Shown here: in pieces, positions 11,112-19,584 of the stretch
Layout of the letters: the number at the start of each line of letters is the position of its first letter
Numbering within the stretch: position 1 is the stretch's first letter
Program-made: the position numbers and the translations under genes
NCBI GenBank assembly: GCA_943846685.1
Contig: OX044363.1
Coordinates: 1,829,386 to 1,893,385 of the forward strand
Direction of reading: 5' to 3'
Origin: an uncultured Pseudomonadales bacterium
GTDB lineage: Bacteria > Pseudomonadota > Gammaproteobacteria > Pseudomonadales > Porticoccaceae
Length of the DNA stretch: 64,000 nt
The notes under the pieces: generated by a model
What the model was told of the DNA's origin: nothing
Seen by the model: only the letters and a program-made list of their open reading frames with translations
The model's database searches: none

Positions 11112-11139
11112 TTGACCCGCCTCTGATCACTGCTATAAT
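11112..11139 (+). promoter_or_regulatory. Sigma-70 promoter of the CsrB-like RNA/tRNA-Leu transcript
   Basis: A TTGACC -35 box (11112-11117) and a perfect TATAAT -10 box (11134-11139) are separated by 16 bp. A GC-rich discriminator (CGCCGCCC) follows, as in stable-RNA promoters under stringent control. Transcription should start near 11146 and run through the hairpin region into tRNA-Leu. Confidence 0.8.
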
Positions 11140-11145
11140 CGCCGC

Positions 11146-11559
11146 CCTTCTGCCTTATACGGGTGGTTGTGAAAGAGAAGGTAAGCGTGATGGCAATGTT
11201 TTGCTCCTGCAAACATTGCATTTCCGCCGTCCATGGCGGTCGAATTGGTAGACGATGAGCAGGATGCTCGAGTGCAGCGGTGTCAGGACGACAAAGAGCT
11301 GCCGATGAACAGGATGTTCGAGTGTCGTGAAGGACAGGACGTCCGAGAACGACCATAGGACCAGTGCGAAGCGCTGGCGAACCTGCAGGTTACTCTTAAA
11401 TTAGAAGTACAGATTAAAATGCCAGTGTGATGGAATTGGTAGACGATGAGCAGGATGCTCGAGTGTCGTGAAGGACAGGACGTCCGGGAGCGACCATAGG
11501 ACCAGCGCGAAGCGCTGGCGGGTTGCAGTAACTCGGAACTTAGAAGTACAGATTAAAAT
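11146..11559 (+). ncRNA. CsrB/RsmZ-like CsrA-sequestering RNA (leader of tRNA-Leu)
   Basis: The region between a strong promoter and tRNA-Leu holds no convincing gene but many small hairpins whose loops are AGGAT or AGGAC. Stems are GAGC/GCTC (11257-11269 and 11448-11460), TGTC/GACA (11281-11293), GAAC/GTTC (11307-11319) and GGAC/GTCC (11332-11344 and 11473-11485). The stems covary while the loop stays fixed, which indicates selected RNA structure. GAACAGGATGTTC is very close to the known CsrA/RsmA consensus (ACARGGAUGU with GGA in a loop), and E. coli CsrB carries many CAGGAUG loops. I infer an RNA that binds a CsrA-family protein. It has no own terminator; a CCAGCGC-GAA-GCGCTGG hairpin (11501-11518) may mark a processing end. 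Binding is not proven from sequence. Confidence 0.6.
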
Positions 11560-11583
11560 GCCAGTGTGATGGAATTGGTAGAC
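11401..11583 (+). repeat. Tandem 139-bp repeat containing the 5' half of tRNA-Leu
   Basis: The segment TTAGAAGTACAGATTAAAAT followed by the first 24 nt of tRNA-Leu (GCCAGTGTGATGGAATTGGT and on) occurs at 11401-11444 and again at 11540-11583, a spacing of 139 bp. Only the second copy continues into a complete tRNA. A third, more diverged copy of the D-arm part (GAATTGGTAGACGATGAGC) begins at 11242. The copies therefore look like duplications of tRNA 5' half plus the hairpin leader, comparable in style to the repeats of the E. coli tyrT operon. Confidence 0.8.
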
Positions 11584-11646
11584 ATAGGGGATTCAAAATC
11601 CCCCGCCCTTAAAAGCGTGCCGGTTCGAGTCCGGCCACTGGTACCA
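11560..11646 (+). tRNA. tRNA-Leu (anticodon CAA)
   Basis: The 87-nt tRNA has acceptor GCCAGTG paired with CACTGGT (G-U at the first pair), discriminator A and an encoded CCA. The D-arm is GGAATTGGTAGAC and the anticodon stem-loop GGGGA-TTCAAAA-TCCCC gives anticodon CAA. A long variable arm typical of class II leucine tRNAs (CGCCCTTAAAAGCG) and a T-arm GCCGGTTCGAGTCCGGC are present. It reads UUG codons. It is the last element of the transcript that begins near 11146. Confidence 0.95.
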
Positions 11647-11649
11647 AAC

Positions 11650-11686
11650 ACAAAACCCTGCCTCGAAAGAGGCGGGGTTTTTTGTT
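11650..11686 (+). terminator. Rho-independent terminator after tRNA-Leu
   Basis: ACCCTGCCTC-GAAA-GAGGCGGGGT forms a stable GC-rich stem with a GNRA tetraloop followed directly by a TTTTTT run, just downstream of the tRNA CCA end. Confidence 0.9.
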
Positions 11687-11880
11687 TGGCATCTGCGGTC
11701 GGCGAGATCGGCACCCCCGGTTCTGATTGAGTCAGCAATCAGGAAGCGAAACCCCATACGCAGAAAGCACTAACAACCCCCCTAAATTTTTCTCCCACAC
11801 ACTGGATAACAATAAAATTTTTATCTATAGCTAATAGAGCAAGATAAAAATAGAAACACCAATTCTTCAGGGGGAAGATC

Positions 11881-14523
11881 ATGAATAGCAAATCTTATTG
11901 CCTTTCTATCAATAATGGGCAGAATCACCAATCCTTACAAAAACTATTTTTTCAATTAATTTTCGTCGCCGCAGTCTGCGCCGTACTACCGCAAAACCAA
12001 GTGTTTGCAGCCGATGGAATTGTCGATGAAGTGGTTACAGTTGGCAGCCGAACAGTGGGCCGAACGGCAGTTGATATCGCGGTGCCTGTCGATGTTTTAA
12101 GCTCAGAAACCTTAAAGCAAACCGGGCAAACTGAAGTGGGGCGTATGCTGCAGACCGTTGCGCCATCGTTTAACTTCTCCAGCTCATCGATCAGCGATGG
12201 CACCGACGCACTGCGCCCAGCCACATTGCGAGGCCTTGGACCAGACCAGACATTGGTATTGATCAATGGCAAGCGTCGTCACAACACCTCTTTAGTTCAC
12301 GTCAACACATCCGTTGGCAGAGGTTCTGCCGGGGTCGACTTAAATGCGATTCCCGCCGCCTCGATTAAGCGTATCGAAGTACTGCGTGATGGCGCCGCAG
12401 CACAGTATGGTTCTGACGCTCTGGCTGGTGTTATCAATATCGTCCTCAATGACGATCCTGATATCGGCAGCTTTAATGTCTCTTACGGCCAATACTCAAG
12501 TGATGGCGAAACAACCAATATCGACATAACCAATGGCTTTAACTTTGGTGACGGCGGCTATGTCAGCGGATCTCTCAACTACCGTGATCGCGCCGCAACC
12601 AACCGCGCTGGTTTAAGCGGCCAATGCCAGTATCTGGCCGGCTGCGATGCCAATAACGATGGCACAGGCAGTTCCGATCCCGACGGCATCGACGAAGCAG
12701 CCGACCCACGGGAAGCTGAGTTCAATCGACAAAACTTTAGAATTGGCGATGCCGACTCTGAACAGCTAGCGGTGAGTTTAAATGCCGCCTATGAACTCTC
12801 TGAGGGTGAGCTCTATGGCTTTGTCACCTACTCCGATCGCGACAACCAATCCGGCGGCTTTTATCGCCGAGCCAACGCACCCTCGGACAATCCAACATTA
12901 TCCGATGGTGAAGCCTTTGCCCCAGATGGCTTTTTACCCTTAATCAATACCGCCATCGAAGATATGTCAGCCAGCATTGGTTACCGCACAGAGCTCAACA
13001 ATCAGGTCAGCATGGATATCTCTTACACCAACGGGCAAAACGACTTTGACTTTAATATCAGCAATTCAGTCAATGCCTCCTATGTAAATCTGCAACTGCT
13101 TGGCAATATGTTGAGTGACGATGAGATTCGCGCCACAACCTCACGCAGCGCAGATGCTGGCAAGTTGAGCACCGGGCTGCAAACCCTCAACTTGGATTTC
13201 ACCAAGCCGATGGGATCGCTCAATCTAGCCTGGGGTGCTGAATTGCGTCGCGATGATTATGAAATCAACGCCGGTGAGGAATACTCTTATCTTGATTACG
13301 ATACAGACGCCGCAGGCACCAATACCTTTGGTTCCATAAATGGCGACGCCGGTATCGAGGTATTCCGTGGTTTCCAACCCTCCAATGAAGTCAATGAGGA
13401 TCGTGATGTCTGGTCTGTTTATGGCGATGCGGAGGCAGAGATCAGCGATGAATTTATGCTCAGTGCAGCAATTCGCTATGACGACTACAGCGACTTTGGC
13501 GATACCACCAACTTCAAATTAGCCGGAAGCTTTAAGTTTAGCGACAAACTAAAACTGCGCGGCGCGGTAAGCTCTGGCTTTAGGGCGCCCTCCATGCAGC
13601 AACAGTTTTTCAACAATATCAGCACCCAGTTTGTCACTGTTGGAGAGGGTGAAAGCGAGATGGTTATTGCCCAAGAGCGCGGTACATTCAGAAATGATAG
13701 CGAACTGGCACGCGCCATTGGCATACCCGAGCTGCAAGAGGAGGAATCGATCAACTACAGCCTCGGGCTGATTATCGAACCCACTGATAATCTGAGTATT
13801 GCTATCGACGGCTATAAGATTGATATAGATGACCGTATCGTTATCAGTGGCAGCCTCACGTCGGCACTTGGCGATCCCAACCTAACTGCAGCTCTCGCAG
13901 CCTCAGGCGCTAGCGGCGCACAGTTTTTCCTCAATGGGGCCGACACCGAGACGCAAGGTGTGGATATAGTCGCAGTCTACGATATAGACATGGAAGAAGG
14001 CGCGCTTAACCTGTCTCTAGCAGCTAACTTTACTGAGACTGAAGTGGTAAAAACCTTCACTAGCGGAGGACTGCAAAACATCAGTGCCGAAGATGTTTTC
14101 ACCCCGCAGGATATTTCTATTATTGAAGACTGGCAGCCAGAAGATCGAATCAACTTGACCGCCAACTACAGCAACGAAGCGTTTAGAGCTGTGCTCTCAT
14201 TCAATCGTTATGGCGAATACACCGTCTGTGAAGGCAGCTGTGACAGTGTATCCAACACCCAAACCTTTGGTGCCAAAGTGCTTACTGATCTCAACCTGAT
14301 ATATGACCTTGGCAATGGATTGGTCGTCAATCTCGGCGGCATCAATATCTTTGATGAGACGCCAGATACCAACACCATCGGACAGACTCGTGCCGGCACC
14401 ATTGCCGATTCATCGGGCAATGTATTTGTAGACTCCAACGGCGTATTTGATTTCTCTCGCCGCTCAGCGCCCTTTGGATTTAACGGCTCGTACTTTTTTG
14501 GAGGCGTTAGTTACAGCTTCTAA
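11881..14523 (+). CDS. TonB-dependent outer-membrane receptor
   Basis: The 880-residue product has a long signal peptide ending near QVFA-AD (about residue 44), a TonB-box-like DEVVTVG and a plug domain. Plug landmarks are RPATLRGLGPDQTLVLINGKR, AIPAASIKRIEVLRDGAAAQYGSDALAGVIN. The beta barrel ends in an aromatic residue (FFGGVSYSF), as outer-membrane barrels do. It would import a scarce ligand using TonB energy. The substrate is not evident: no partner gene sits beside it and no STN domain is present. The ATG at 11881 follows a strong AGGGGGAAG Shine-Dalgarno by a few bases. It is monocistronic, between the tRNA-Leu terminator and its own terminator. Confidence 0.93.
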   Translation: MNSKSYCLSINNGQNHQSLQKLFFQLIFVAAVCAVLPQNQVFAADGIVDEVVTVGSRTVGRTAVDIAVPVDVLSSETLKQTGQTEVGRMLQTVAPSFNFSSSSISDGTDALRPATLRGLGPDQTLVLINGKRRHNTSLVHVNTSVGRGSAGVDLNAIPAASIKRIEVLRDGAAAQYGSDALAGVINIVLNDDPDIGSFNVSYGQYSSDGETTNIDITNGFNFGDGGYVSGSLNYRDRAATNRAGLSGQCQYLAGCDANNDGTGSSDPDGIDEAADPREAEFNRQNFRIGDADSEQLAVSLNAAYELSEGELYGFVTYSDRDNQSGGFYRRANAPSDNPTLSDGEAFAPDGFLPLINTAIEDMSASIGYRTELNNQVSMDISYTNGQNDFDFNISNSVNASYVNLQLLGNMLSDDEIRATTSRSADAGKLSTGLQTLNLDFTKPMGSLNLAWGAELRRDDYEINAGEEYSYLDYDTDAAGTNTFGSINGDAGIEVFRGFQPSNEVNEDRDVWSVYGDAEAEISDEFMLSAAIRYDDYSDFGDTTNFKLAGSFKFSDKLKLRGAVSSGFRAPSMQQQFFNNISTQFVTVGEGESEMVIAQERGTFRNDSELARAIGIPELQEEESINYSLGLIIEPTDNLSIAIDGYKIDIDDRIVISGSLTSALGDPNLTAALAASGASGAQFFLNGADTETQGVDIVAVYDIDMEEGALNLSLAANFTETEVVKTFTSGGLQNISAEDVFTPQDISIIEDWQPEDRINLTANYSNEAFRAVLSFNRYGEYTVCEGSCDSVSNTQTFGAKVLTDLNLIYDLGNGLVVNLGGINIFDETPDTNTIGQTRAGTIADSSGNVFVDSNGVFDFSRRSAPFGFNGSYFFGGVSYSF

Positions 14524-14583
14524 ATCATTGACGAATTTTGATTTGCTAGTTGTCCAAAATTCTTAACAGGTAGGACAGCAAAC

Positions 14584-14616
14584 AAAAAAGCCGGGCATTT
14601 TTGCCCGGCTTACTTT
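14584..14616 (+). terminator. Rho-independent terminator after the TonB receptor
   Basis: AGCCGGGCA and TGCCCGGCT flank a short T-rich loop at 14589-14610 with a run of A before and TTACTTTTAT after, so it can act in both directions. The preceding ATTCTTAACAGGTAGG is repeated before the similar terminator at 18440. Confidence 0.8.
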
Positions 14617-14628
14617 TATCTGTCGCAT

Positions 14629-14672
14629 AAACCGGGGTCAGATGAAGGTTTTTAAATCGGGGTCAGATGAAC
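14629..14672. repeat. RAYT-associated repeats, left side (two copies)
   Basis: Two copies of GGGGTCAGATGAA flanked by AAACC/GGTTT-type ends lie at 14629-14650 and 14654-14672, between the terminator and the transposase stop codon. They are inverse in orientation to the copies on the other side of the transposase (15448-15488), so the gene is bracketed by inverted repeats. Confidence 0.8.
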
Positions 14673-14679
14673 ATTTTCA

Positions 14680-15369
14680 TTAACCTGCCCGCCTCGGCCT
14701 ACCACTTTTACCCTGAGTTAATCTTCTGCCATACAAAATCTCAATTTCGCCCTTAAAGCGATCATTGCCAAATGCCAGCTCTTTGTTAACCGAATCACTT
14801 ATACTTTTTATTATCGAGCGATCTTGTGGTTTTTGAAAAAACCCACGGTATATTTTTCTTCTTTTGCTCGCGCTTTTGGCTAAACGCATATACACCTCAT
14901 GCGGCTGGCAAAGGGCACTCTCAACACCAAGCGCATTAAAATGATGGCTAGACCAATGAAAATCAACGGCCTCCTCTACTATTTTTGCCCGCACGGGGTT
15001 TAGCTCAATATAACGATAAAGCTCTAACAGGTATCGCTCTGTCTGTACGATGCAAGATTTGAATCTACCCTCCCAAAGGGTCCCCGTTCGCTGGTAACTT
15101 CGATTAAAGTATCGGACATATCGCCTCCCCAAAGCTTGCATCATCAATGAAATAGCTTCATCGCACTGCGGAGTGGCAAGCAAATGAACATGGTTCGACA
15201 TAAATACCCATGCATGGATATCAACACCGAACTCGGACGCATATTCTTTTAACCAAGATGCATAGCTTGCATAGTCATCATCTAGTGCAAAACATGGTTG
15301 GCGGTTATTACCGCGTTGGATAATGTGTTGTGGGTGCCCTTTTGGACAGAATCGAGGAAATCTTGCCAT
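14680..15369 (-). CDS. REP-associated tyrosine transposase (RAYT, Y1_Tnp family)
   Basis: This 229-residue protein belongs to the single-copy RAYT/Transposase_17 family of HUH nucleases derived from IS200/IS605 transposases. The HUH motif is in WVFMSNHVHLLATP, and the catalytic tyrosine lies in the helix GRRYVRYFNRSYQRTGTLWEG. The conserved YRYIELNPVRAKIV segment follows. The usual MARxPR start is seen as MARFPRF. It is flanked by inverted TTCATCTGACCCC repeats, the presumed substrate of the enzyme, and further repeat copies lie at 18.15 and 28.65 kb. RAYTs are thought to be domesticated and to move or process REP-like sequences. The protein looks intact. Confidence 0.93.
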   Translation of the reverse strand: MARFPRFCPKGHPQHIIQRGNNRQPCFALDDDYASYASWLKEYASEFGVDIHAWVFMSNHVHLLATPQCDEAISLMMQALGRRYVRYFNRSYQRTGTLWEGRFKSCIVQTERYLLELYRYIELNPVRAKIVEEAVDFHWSSHHFNALGVESALCQPHEVYMRLAKSASKRRKIYRGFFQKPQDRSIIKSISDSVNKELAFGNDRFKGEIEILYGRRLTQGKSGRPRRAG

Positions 15370-15447
15370 AGCGTCATCCTTGTCGCTTTTATAAAGTTCA
15401 TTCTAGGGTCAATGCTAGCATAAGTTTCACGTGACGATGAGTTGCAC

Positions 15448-15488
15448 AAAAACCTTCATCTAAAAACCTTCATCTGACCCCGATTTAT
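15448..15488. repeat. RAYT-associated repeats, right side
   Basis: AAAACCTTCATCT (imperfect) and AAAAACCTTCATCTGACCCC followed by GATTTA form two adjacent copies upstream of the transposase start, in inverted orientation to the left-side copies. The last bases touch the stop codon of the downstream FAD oxidase gene. Confidence 0.8.
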
Positions 15489-16867
15489 TCAGAGATTACG
15501 CGGCCTGGATTGAGGATACCTTTGGGATCCATGGCATGTTTGAGGGTTCTCATCAGGGCGATTTCCTCCGGGCTTCGCGACTGATCGAGGAAGTCTCGCT
15601 TATTAACACCCACACCATGTTCAGCGGTAATCGCACCAGCGTATTCACCAATCATCCGCATAATATCTGTATTGATTAGCGGCTTATCTTCTGCGCGGCC
15701 GGTGTAGGCCACCACATGCAAATTATTGTCGCCAATATGGCCAAACATCAGCACATCCATATCAGTATATTTAGTTTTTAGGCGGGTTTCCAAATCGGTA
15801 GCAAACAGACCCAACTTGGTTAGTGACAGACTCACATCCTGATTGGATACTGGGCCCAACACCTGAAGTAATTCGCCGATACCATCGCGTATTTGCCAGA
15901 AATTCTCTGCGTCTTTATGAGATTGAGCAATGACCGCATCGGTAATTAAGCCTGCTTCAAGATGAGCAAATAATGCGTTCTCAAAGCGCTCGGCACCGGC
16001 CGCTTCGTGACTGTCTTTATACTCTACCAGCAGATAGAAAGGGTGCGGCTCGGCAAAGGGGTTTTGCAGATCGGGGACTACCTCTAATACCTTATCCAGG
16101 TAGTTGTCCCACATTAATTCGAAACCCGTAAGCCCTGCCCCGAGACTGCGCTTAAGCTCACCCAGCAACTGGGTGACAGAATCATAATCCTCTAGCGTAC
16201 AGAGTGCGGTGTGGCAGCTGCGCAACTTTGGCTGCAACTGCACCACCACTCTGGTAACAATACCCAGAGTGCCTTCCGAACCAATAAATAGATGCTTGAG
16301 ATCATAGCCGGAGTTATTTTTTACCATTTTATTCATGGCGCTAATCACTGTGCCATCGGCCATTACAGCTTCAAGGCCCAACACTAGGGAGCGGGTCATG
16401 CCATAGCGGATAACTTCAGTGCCGCCGGCATTGGTGGCCACATTGCCACCAATATTGCAGCTGCCGCGAGCGCCGAGATCCAAAGGCATAAATAGATCAT
16501 GCTCTGCAGCGGCGTCTTGCAGTACCTGAAGTGGCGTACCCGCCTTAGCGGTAATGGTCATGGCGGTGGTATCGATTTCTTCAATACCCTGCATGCGCTC
16601 TAAAGAAATGGCGAATTCGCCTTGTTGCGGCGTGGCTCCTCCCGACAGACCGGTCAGCCCACCCTGAATAACCACAGGCTGGGTATGCTCATGGCAAAGG
16701 GCCATGATTTCAGATAGCTGTTGAGTCGTTTTTGGTTTCAGCAGTGCCGCTGGTTGGCAGGGATCTACCCCACTCCAGTCGGCATGATATTTTTCGCTGA
16801 TAGCGTCGCCAAGAAGTAGCGACGATGAGTCTAGCAAGGCTGAAAGCCGAGTGATTAAGTTATCCAT
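15485..16867 (-). CDS. FAD-binding 2-hydroxyacid dehydrogenase (GlcD/D2HGDH-like)
   Basis: This 460-residue flavoenzyme has a PCMH-type FAD-binding N-terminal half: QGGLTGLSGGATPQQGE, the CNIGGNVATNAGGTEVIRYG loop and FIGSEGTLGIVT. The C-terminal oxidase domain ends in HIGDNNLHVV, AITAEHGVGVNKRDFL and PKGILNPGRV. The layout and length match the D-2-hydroxyglutarate/D-lactate/glycolate dehydrogenase family, which oxidises 2-hydroxyacids and passes electrons to the respiratory chain or an electron-transfer flavoprotein. Substrate cannot be assigned. It follows the TauD-like dioxygenase on the same strand (about 55 bp apart); a joint role is possible but not shown. Confidence 0.85.
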   Translation of the reverse strand: MDNLITRLSALLDSSSLLLGDAISEKYHADWSGVDPCQPAALLKPKTTQQLSEIMALCHEHTQPVVIQGGLTGLSGGATPQQGEFAISLERMQGIEEIDTTAMTITAKAGTPLQVLQDAAAEHDLFMPLDLGARGSCNIGGNVATNAGGTEVIRYGMTRSLVLGLEAVMADGTVISAMNKMVKNNSGYDLKHLFIGSEGTLGIVTRVVVQLQPKLRSCHTALCTLEDYDSVTQLLGELKRSLGAGLTGFELMWDNYLDKVLEVVPDLQNPFAEPHPFYLLVEYKDSHEAAGAERFENALFAHLEAGLITDAVIAQSHKDAENFWQIRDGIGELLQVLGPVSNQDVSLSLTKLGLFATDLETRLKTKYTDMDVLMFGHIGDNNLHVVAYTGRAEDKPLINTDIMRMIGEYAGAITAEHGVGVNKRDFLDQSRSPEEIALMRTLKHAMDPKGILNPGRVISE

Positions 16868-16921
16868 GGCAGTTGATTTGTCAGTTACAAGAATTGCAGT
16901 GTAACTGACAAAACCTCTTTT

Positions 16922-17989
16922 CTACCATTTGTCTTCATGAGCTTGGAGCCTATCGAAAGACTCACCGATCAGAACACCCAGCTCGCGCTGTTCACCTTCT
17001 TTCAGGTGCACAGCGGGACGACCATGGGCAAATCTATAGTTACAGATCAGTGCCACATCACCGACTTCCCAGTTGATAGGAATACCGTAGTCATCGTAAA
17101 TTTTTAGAAACAGTCGCTTCTCTTCCATTGTCATCTCTGTGCCATCACCAAAGGTTAGCTTTAATGGACGCTCATCTGCAGACAGATGCTGAACCAGCGG
17201 CCAGGTATCAAACCACATGCCATCATCAGCCAGGCTGGCATAGAGAAGGTTGCGATCGAGATGCGGGAAGTACTCAAACGCTGAAATATAGTAGCGAGTC
17301 TTAAGCAGTCTATCCTCACCCCATTCAGCTTCCAGACCGCGACTGCGCGCCTCGGCGATAGCCTGGTCAGGATCTTCCGTGAGCATAGATTGCTGCCAAT
17401 GGTTGTAAACACCTATATCCAGACGACCCTTAAATGCATCTCGATCTGAGAGATTGCGGTGGTAACAGAGACCCAGTCTTTTTAATTTTTGACCAAATTC
17501 AGTCGCCATCAGCGCGTCGGTTGCAGCGCAGTTATCGGAAACAAACGTCGCACCGCCTTCGCTGGGCATCTTATGAGCCATAAAGCTGACCATTTTGGTG
17601 CTGGAGCCGATATAGGCCATCTCATGATGGTAATGCAGCCAGGCATTCAGGGGTGCGCCAACTTCGTAGACGTTCTTTTCGATAGTCTTGCGAGGGTTTG
17701 CTCCACCTTCATACTTGCGCTCGTTCTTGAGCACCTGTGTGGCAATTAAACGCATAGACTGCAGATCATCCAAGCCGGTGTTGATCACGTGCACCAGGCC
17801 AATAGCGTCATAGACACGCTGCATATGCTGTGCCAACGCATCACTGGCAACCAGTGGTTCACCGTTCATACGGTAGTCATTGCCATCGATAACAAATAGT
17901 TCCGGGGAGATTGCAGGTGTGCCAGTCCACCATTGTGGTTCAATGATATTGGGCAGTGGCGCAAAAGCTTCAGCAGTATTAGCGGACAT
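16922..17989 (-). CDS. TauD/TfdA-family Fe(II)/2-oxoglutarate dioxygenase
   Basis: The start MSANTAEAF at 17989 was chosen because AAGAGA precedes it; the longer frame adds 13 residues that look non-conserved. The 355-residue protein has the facial-triad motif HHEMAY (His, Glu variant of HxD) near residue 130 and the distal His in YRFAHGRPAVH near 330. This is typical of the TauD/TfdA superfamily, which hydroxylates small molecules with iron and 2-oxoglutarate. The substrate is unknown. The downstream neighbour is a 2-hydroxyacid dehydrogenase. Confidence 0.82.
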   Translation of the reverse strand: MSANTAEAFAPLPNIIEPQWWTGTPAISPELFVIDGNDYRMNGEPLVASDALAQHMQRVYDAIGLVHVINTGLDDLQSMRLIATQVLKNERKYEGGANPRKTIEKNVYEVGAPLNAWLHYHHEMAYIGSSTKMVSFMAHKMPSEGGATFVSDNCAATDALMATEFGQKLKRLGLCYHRNLSDRDAFKGRLDIGVYNHWQQSMLTEDPDQAIAEARSRGLEAEWGEDRLLKTRYYISAFEYFPHLDRNLLYASLADDGMWFDTWPLVQHLSADERPLKLTFGDGTEMTMEEKRLFLKIYDDYGIPINWEVGDVALICNYRFAHGRPAVHLKEGEQRELGVLIGESFDRLQAHEDKW

Positions 17990-18028
17990 CAATATTTCTC
18001 TTGGGTCTGGATTCAAAAAAGCTCGCAA

Positions 18029-18439
18029 TTCTAACTGCCTTATATGCTCTGGACAATAAAATTCTCATCGTGCTTAGATGTTTTAATCATAAGTTTAAGC
18101 ATACGGATAAAGGATCAATTAGGCTCTTTAGAAGTCTAATTTAATTACATAAACCTTCATCTGACCCCAGTTTATATTCATCTGACCCCAGTTTATTCCA
18201 GTTTATATTCATCTGACCCCAGTTTATTGAATCATTTAGGCTCAAAAAATACCCTTATTGAAATTTAATAATTCAATACTGGATATCCTGAGGCTTTGTA
18301 TCTACCCTTTATTTAAAGATTAAATAGTTTTCAGAGAACTTCTTTTAAATTTCTTGCGATCTTTTCGATTCATCCAAAGACCATCTTAAAGTTTTGTTGT
18401 AGCACGAAGATTCTTAACAGGTCGGGTATACAATAAAAA
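18029..18439. repeat. Intergenic region with three RAYT-associated repeat copies
   Basis: No gene is supported in this AT-rich stretch. Three copies of the TTCATCTGACCCCAGTTTA repeat lie in direct orientation at about 18150-18174, 18178-18196 and 18207-18228. A second element, GATTCTTAACAGGTCGG near 18409-18424, repeats the sequence found before the terminator at 14584. Confidence 0.75.
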
Positions 18440-18471
18440 GGCCGGGCAGAAATGCCCGGCCAATTTTTTAA
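18440..18471. terminator. Bidirectional terminator after lptG
   Basis: GGCCGGGCA-GAAA-TGCCCGGCC is followed by AATTTTTTAA on the plus strand and by TTTTTATT on the minus strand, so it can end the lptF-lptG transcript. Confidence 0.82.
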
Positions 18472-18516
18472 CGGACTTTCTTTTTAGTTGCGCTTTCTTT
18501 TATGTGCGCTTTCTCG

Positions 18517-19584
18517 CTAGCCGCTACGCCTAAGTAAATAGAGCCCAACCACAACACAGAACAGTACCGGTGCCAGCACCGCCATCAGTGGCGGAAACTC
18601 AAATACTATACTCAGCGGGCCAAGCATATCTTGCAGAATTCTAAAGCTAACCCCCACCACCACACCGATAAAGATGCGAAAACCCATGGTCGAGTCGCGT
18701 AGAGGGCCAAACACAAAAGAGATGCCGATTAGAACCAGACCTAAAATAATTAGCGGCTGTAAAACTTTGCGCCAGAAGGCTACTTCATAACCGGCCGTAT
18801 CGGTATTTTGCAATCTCAGATAGCGAATATAGTTATAGAGAGCCTCCATCGACAATGAATCTGCCGGCAGAATATTGAGCGACAGCACCCCCGGCGTTAA
18901 CTCGGAGTCCCAGCGTCTGGTGACCAGCTTTTCAGTCTCGGTGCTATTGTCTAAAAATCGCGTTACCGAAACATTTTCTTCCATCCAGTAATTCTCGTTG
19001 GCATTAAATGTCGCACGCGAAGAGAAGCTCGCCTCTTCAATTTGCCGATCGTCGTTAAAGCGATAGCGCGTCACCCCGTAGACAACACCCCCAGGGAACA
19101 CCGCATTAAAGTGCATAAACTCATTGCCTTCGCGATTCCAGGGGCCAGAGGTGGAATCCTGCGCTGACTCGCCTTTCAGTAAATAACCGCGGCGGCCTTC
19201 GGCGAGCTGATCCAGATAGGGAGAAAAATACTCGCCAATCACCATCGAAAACATAATAAATAGCATCACAGGCTGCAGCACAAAGCCAACAATACGCAGT
19301 GGCGAGACACCCGCCGCACGCATCACGATGACTTCACTATTAGTTGCCAGCAGTCCAAGACCAATCAGGCAGCCGATCAGTGAGGCAAAGGGCATATATT
19401 CATAGATTCGCGACGGCACCAGGGTACCCACATAGATCAGCACATCGGAAAAATGATAGTTGCGCGATATATCCGCAGTCTGGTCAATAATCGCCCCTAC
19501 AGAATCAAGCCCGACCAAGACCAATAGCGCTACAGCAATGGCAGCAAAAATTGTCGAACCAACATGTCGTGACAGTCGTCGCAT
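18517..19584 (-). CDS. lptG: LPS export permease LptG
   Basis: LptG (355 residues) pairs with LptF and the ATPase LptB to extract lipopolysaccharide from the inner membrane and push it into the LptC-A-D bridge. Helices near the N-terminus (TIFAAIAVALLVLVGLDSV) and at the C-terminus surround a periplasmic beta-jellyroll domain (residues about 130-270). The conserved segments SEVIVMRAAGVSPLRIV and SFVFGPLRDSTMGFRI match LptG. The start codon overlaps the lptF stop by one base (TAATG), indicating a coupled operon. A bidirectional terminator lies just downstream. Confidence 0.95.
   Translation of the reverse strand: MRRLSRHVGSTIFAAIAVALLVLVGLDSVGAIIDQTADISRNYHFSDVLIYVGTLVPSRIYEYMPFASLIGCLIGLGLLATNSEVIVMRAAGVSPLRIVGFVLQPVMLFIMFSMVIGEYFSPYLDQLAEGRRGYLLKGESAQDSTSGPWNREGNEFMHFNAVFPGGVVYGVTRYRFNDDRQIEEASFSSRATFNANENYWMEENVSVTRFLDNSTETEKLVTRRWDSELTPGVLSLNILPADSLSMEALYNYIRYLRLQNTDTAGYEVAFWRKVLQPLIILGLVLIGISFVFGPLRDSTMGFRIFIGVVVGVSFRILQDMLGPLSIVFEFPPLMAVLAPVLFCVVVGLYLLRRSG

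Noticed and set aside
11108-11356. Minus-strand frame of 82 codons over the promoter and AGGA hairpins
   Set aside because: It runs antisense through the promoter and structured repeats, lacks a ribosome site and any known motif.
11553-11738. Minus-strand frame of 61 codons over the tRNA-Leu
   Set aside because: It is antisense to a tRNA and terminator and translates to a GTSGRTRTGTLL-type string, a common false gene at tRNA-Leu loci.
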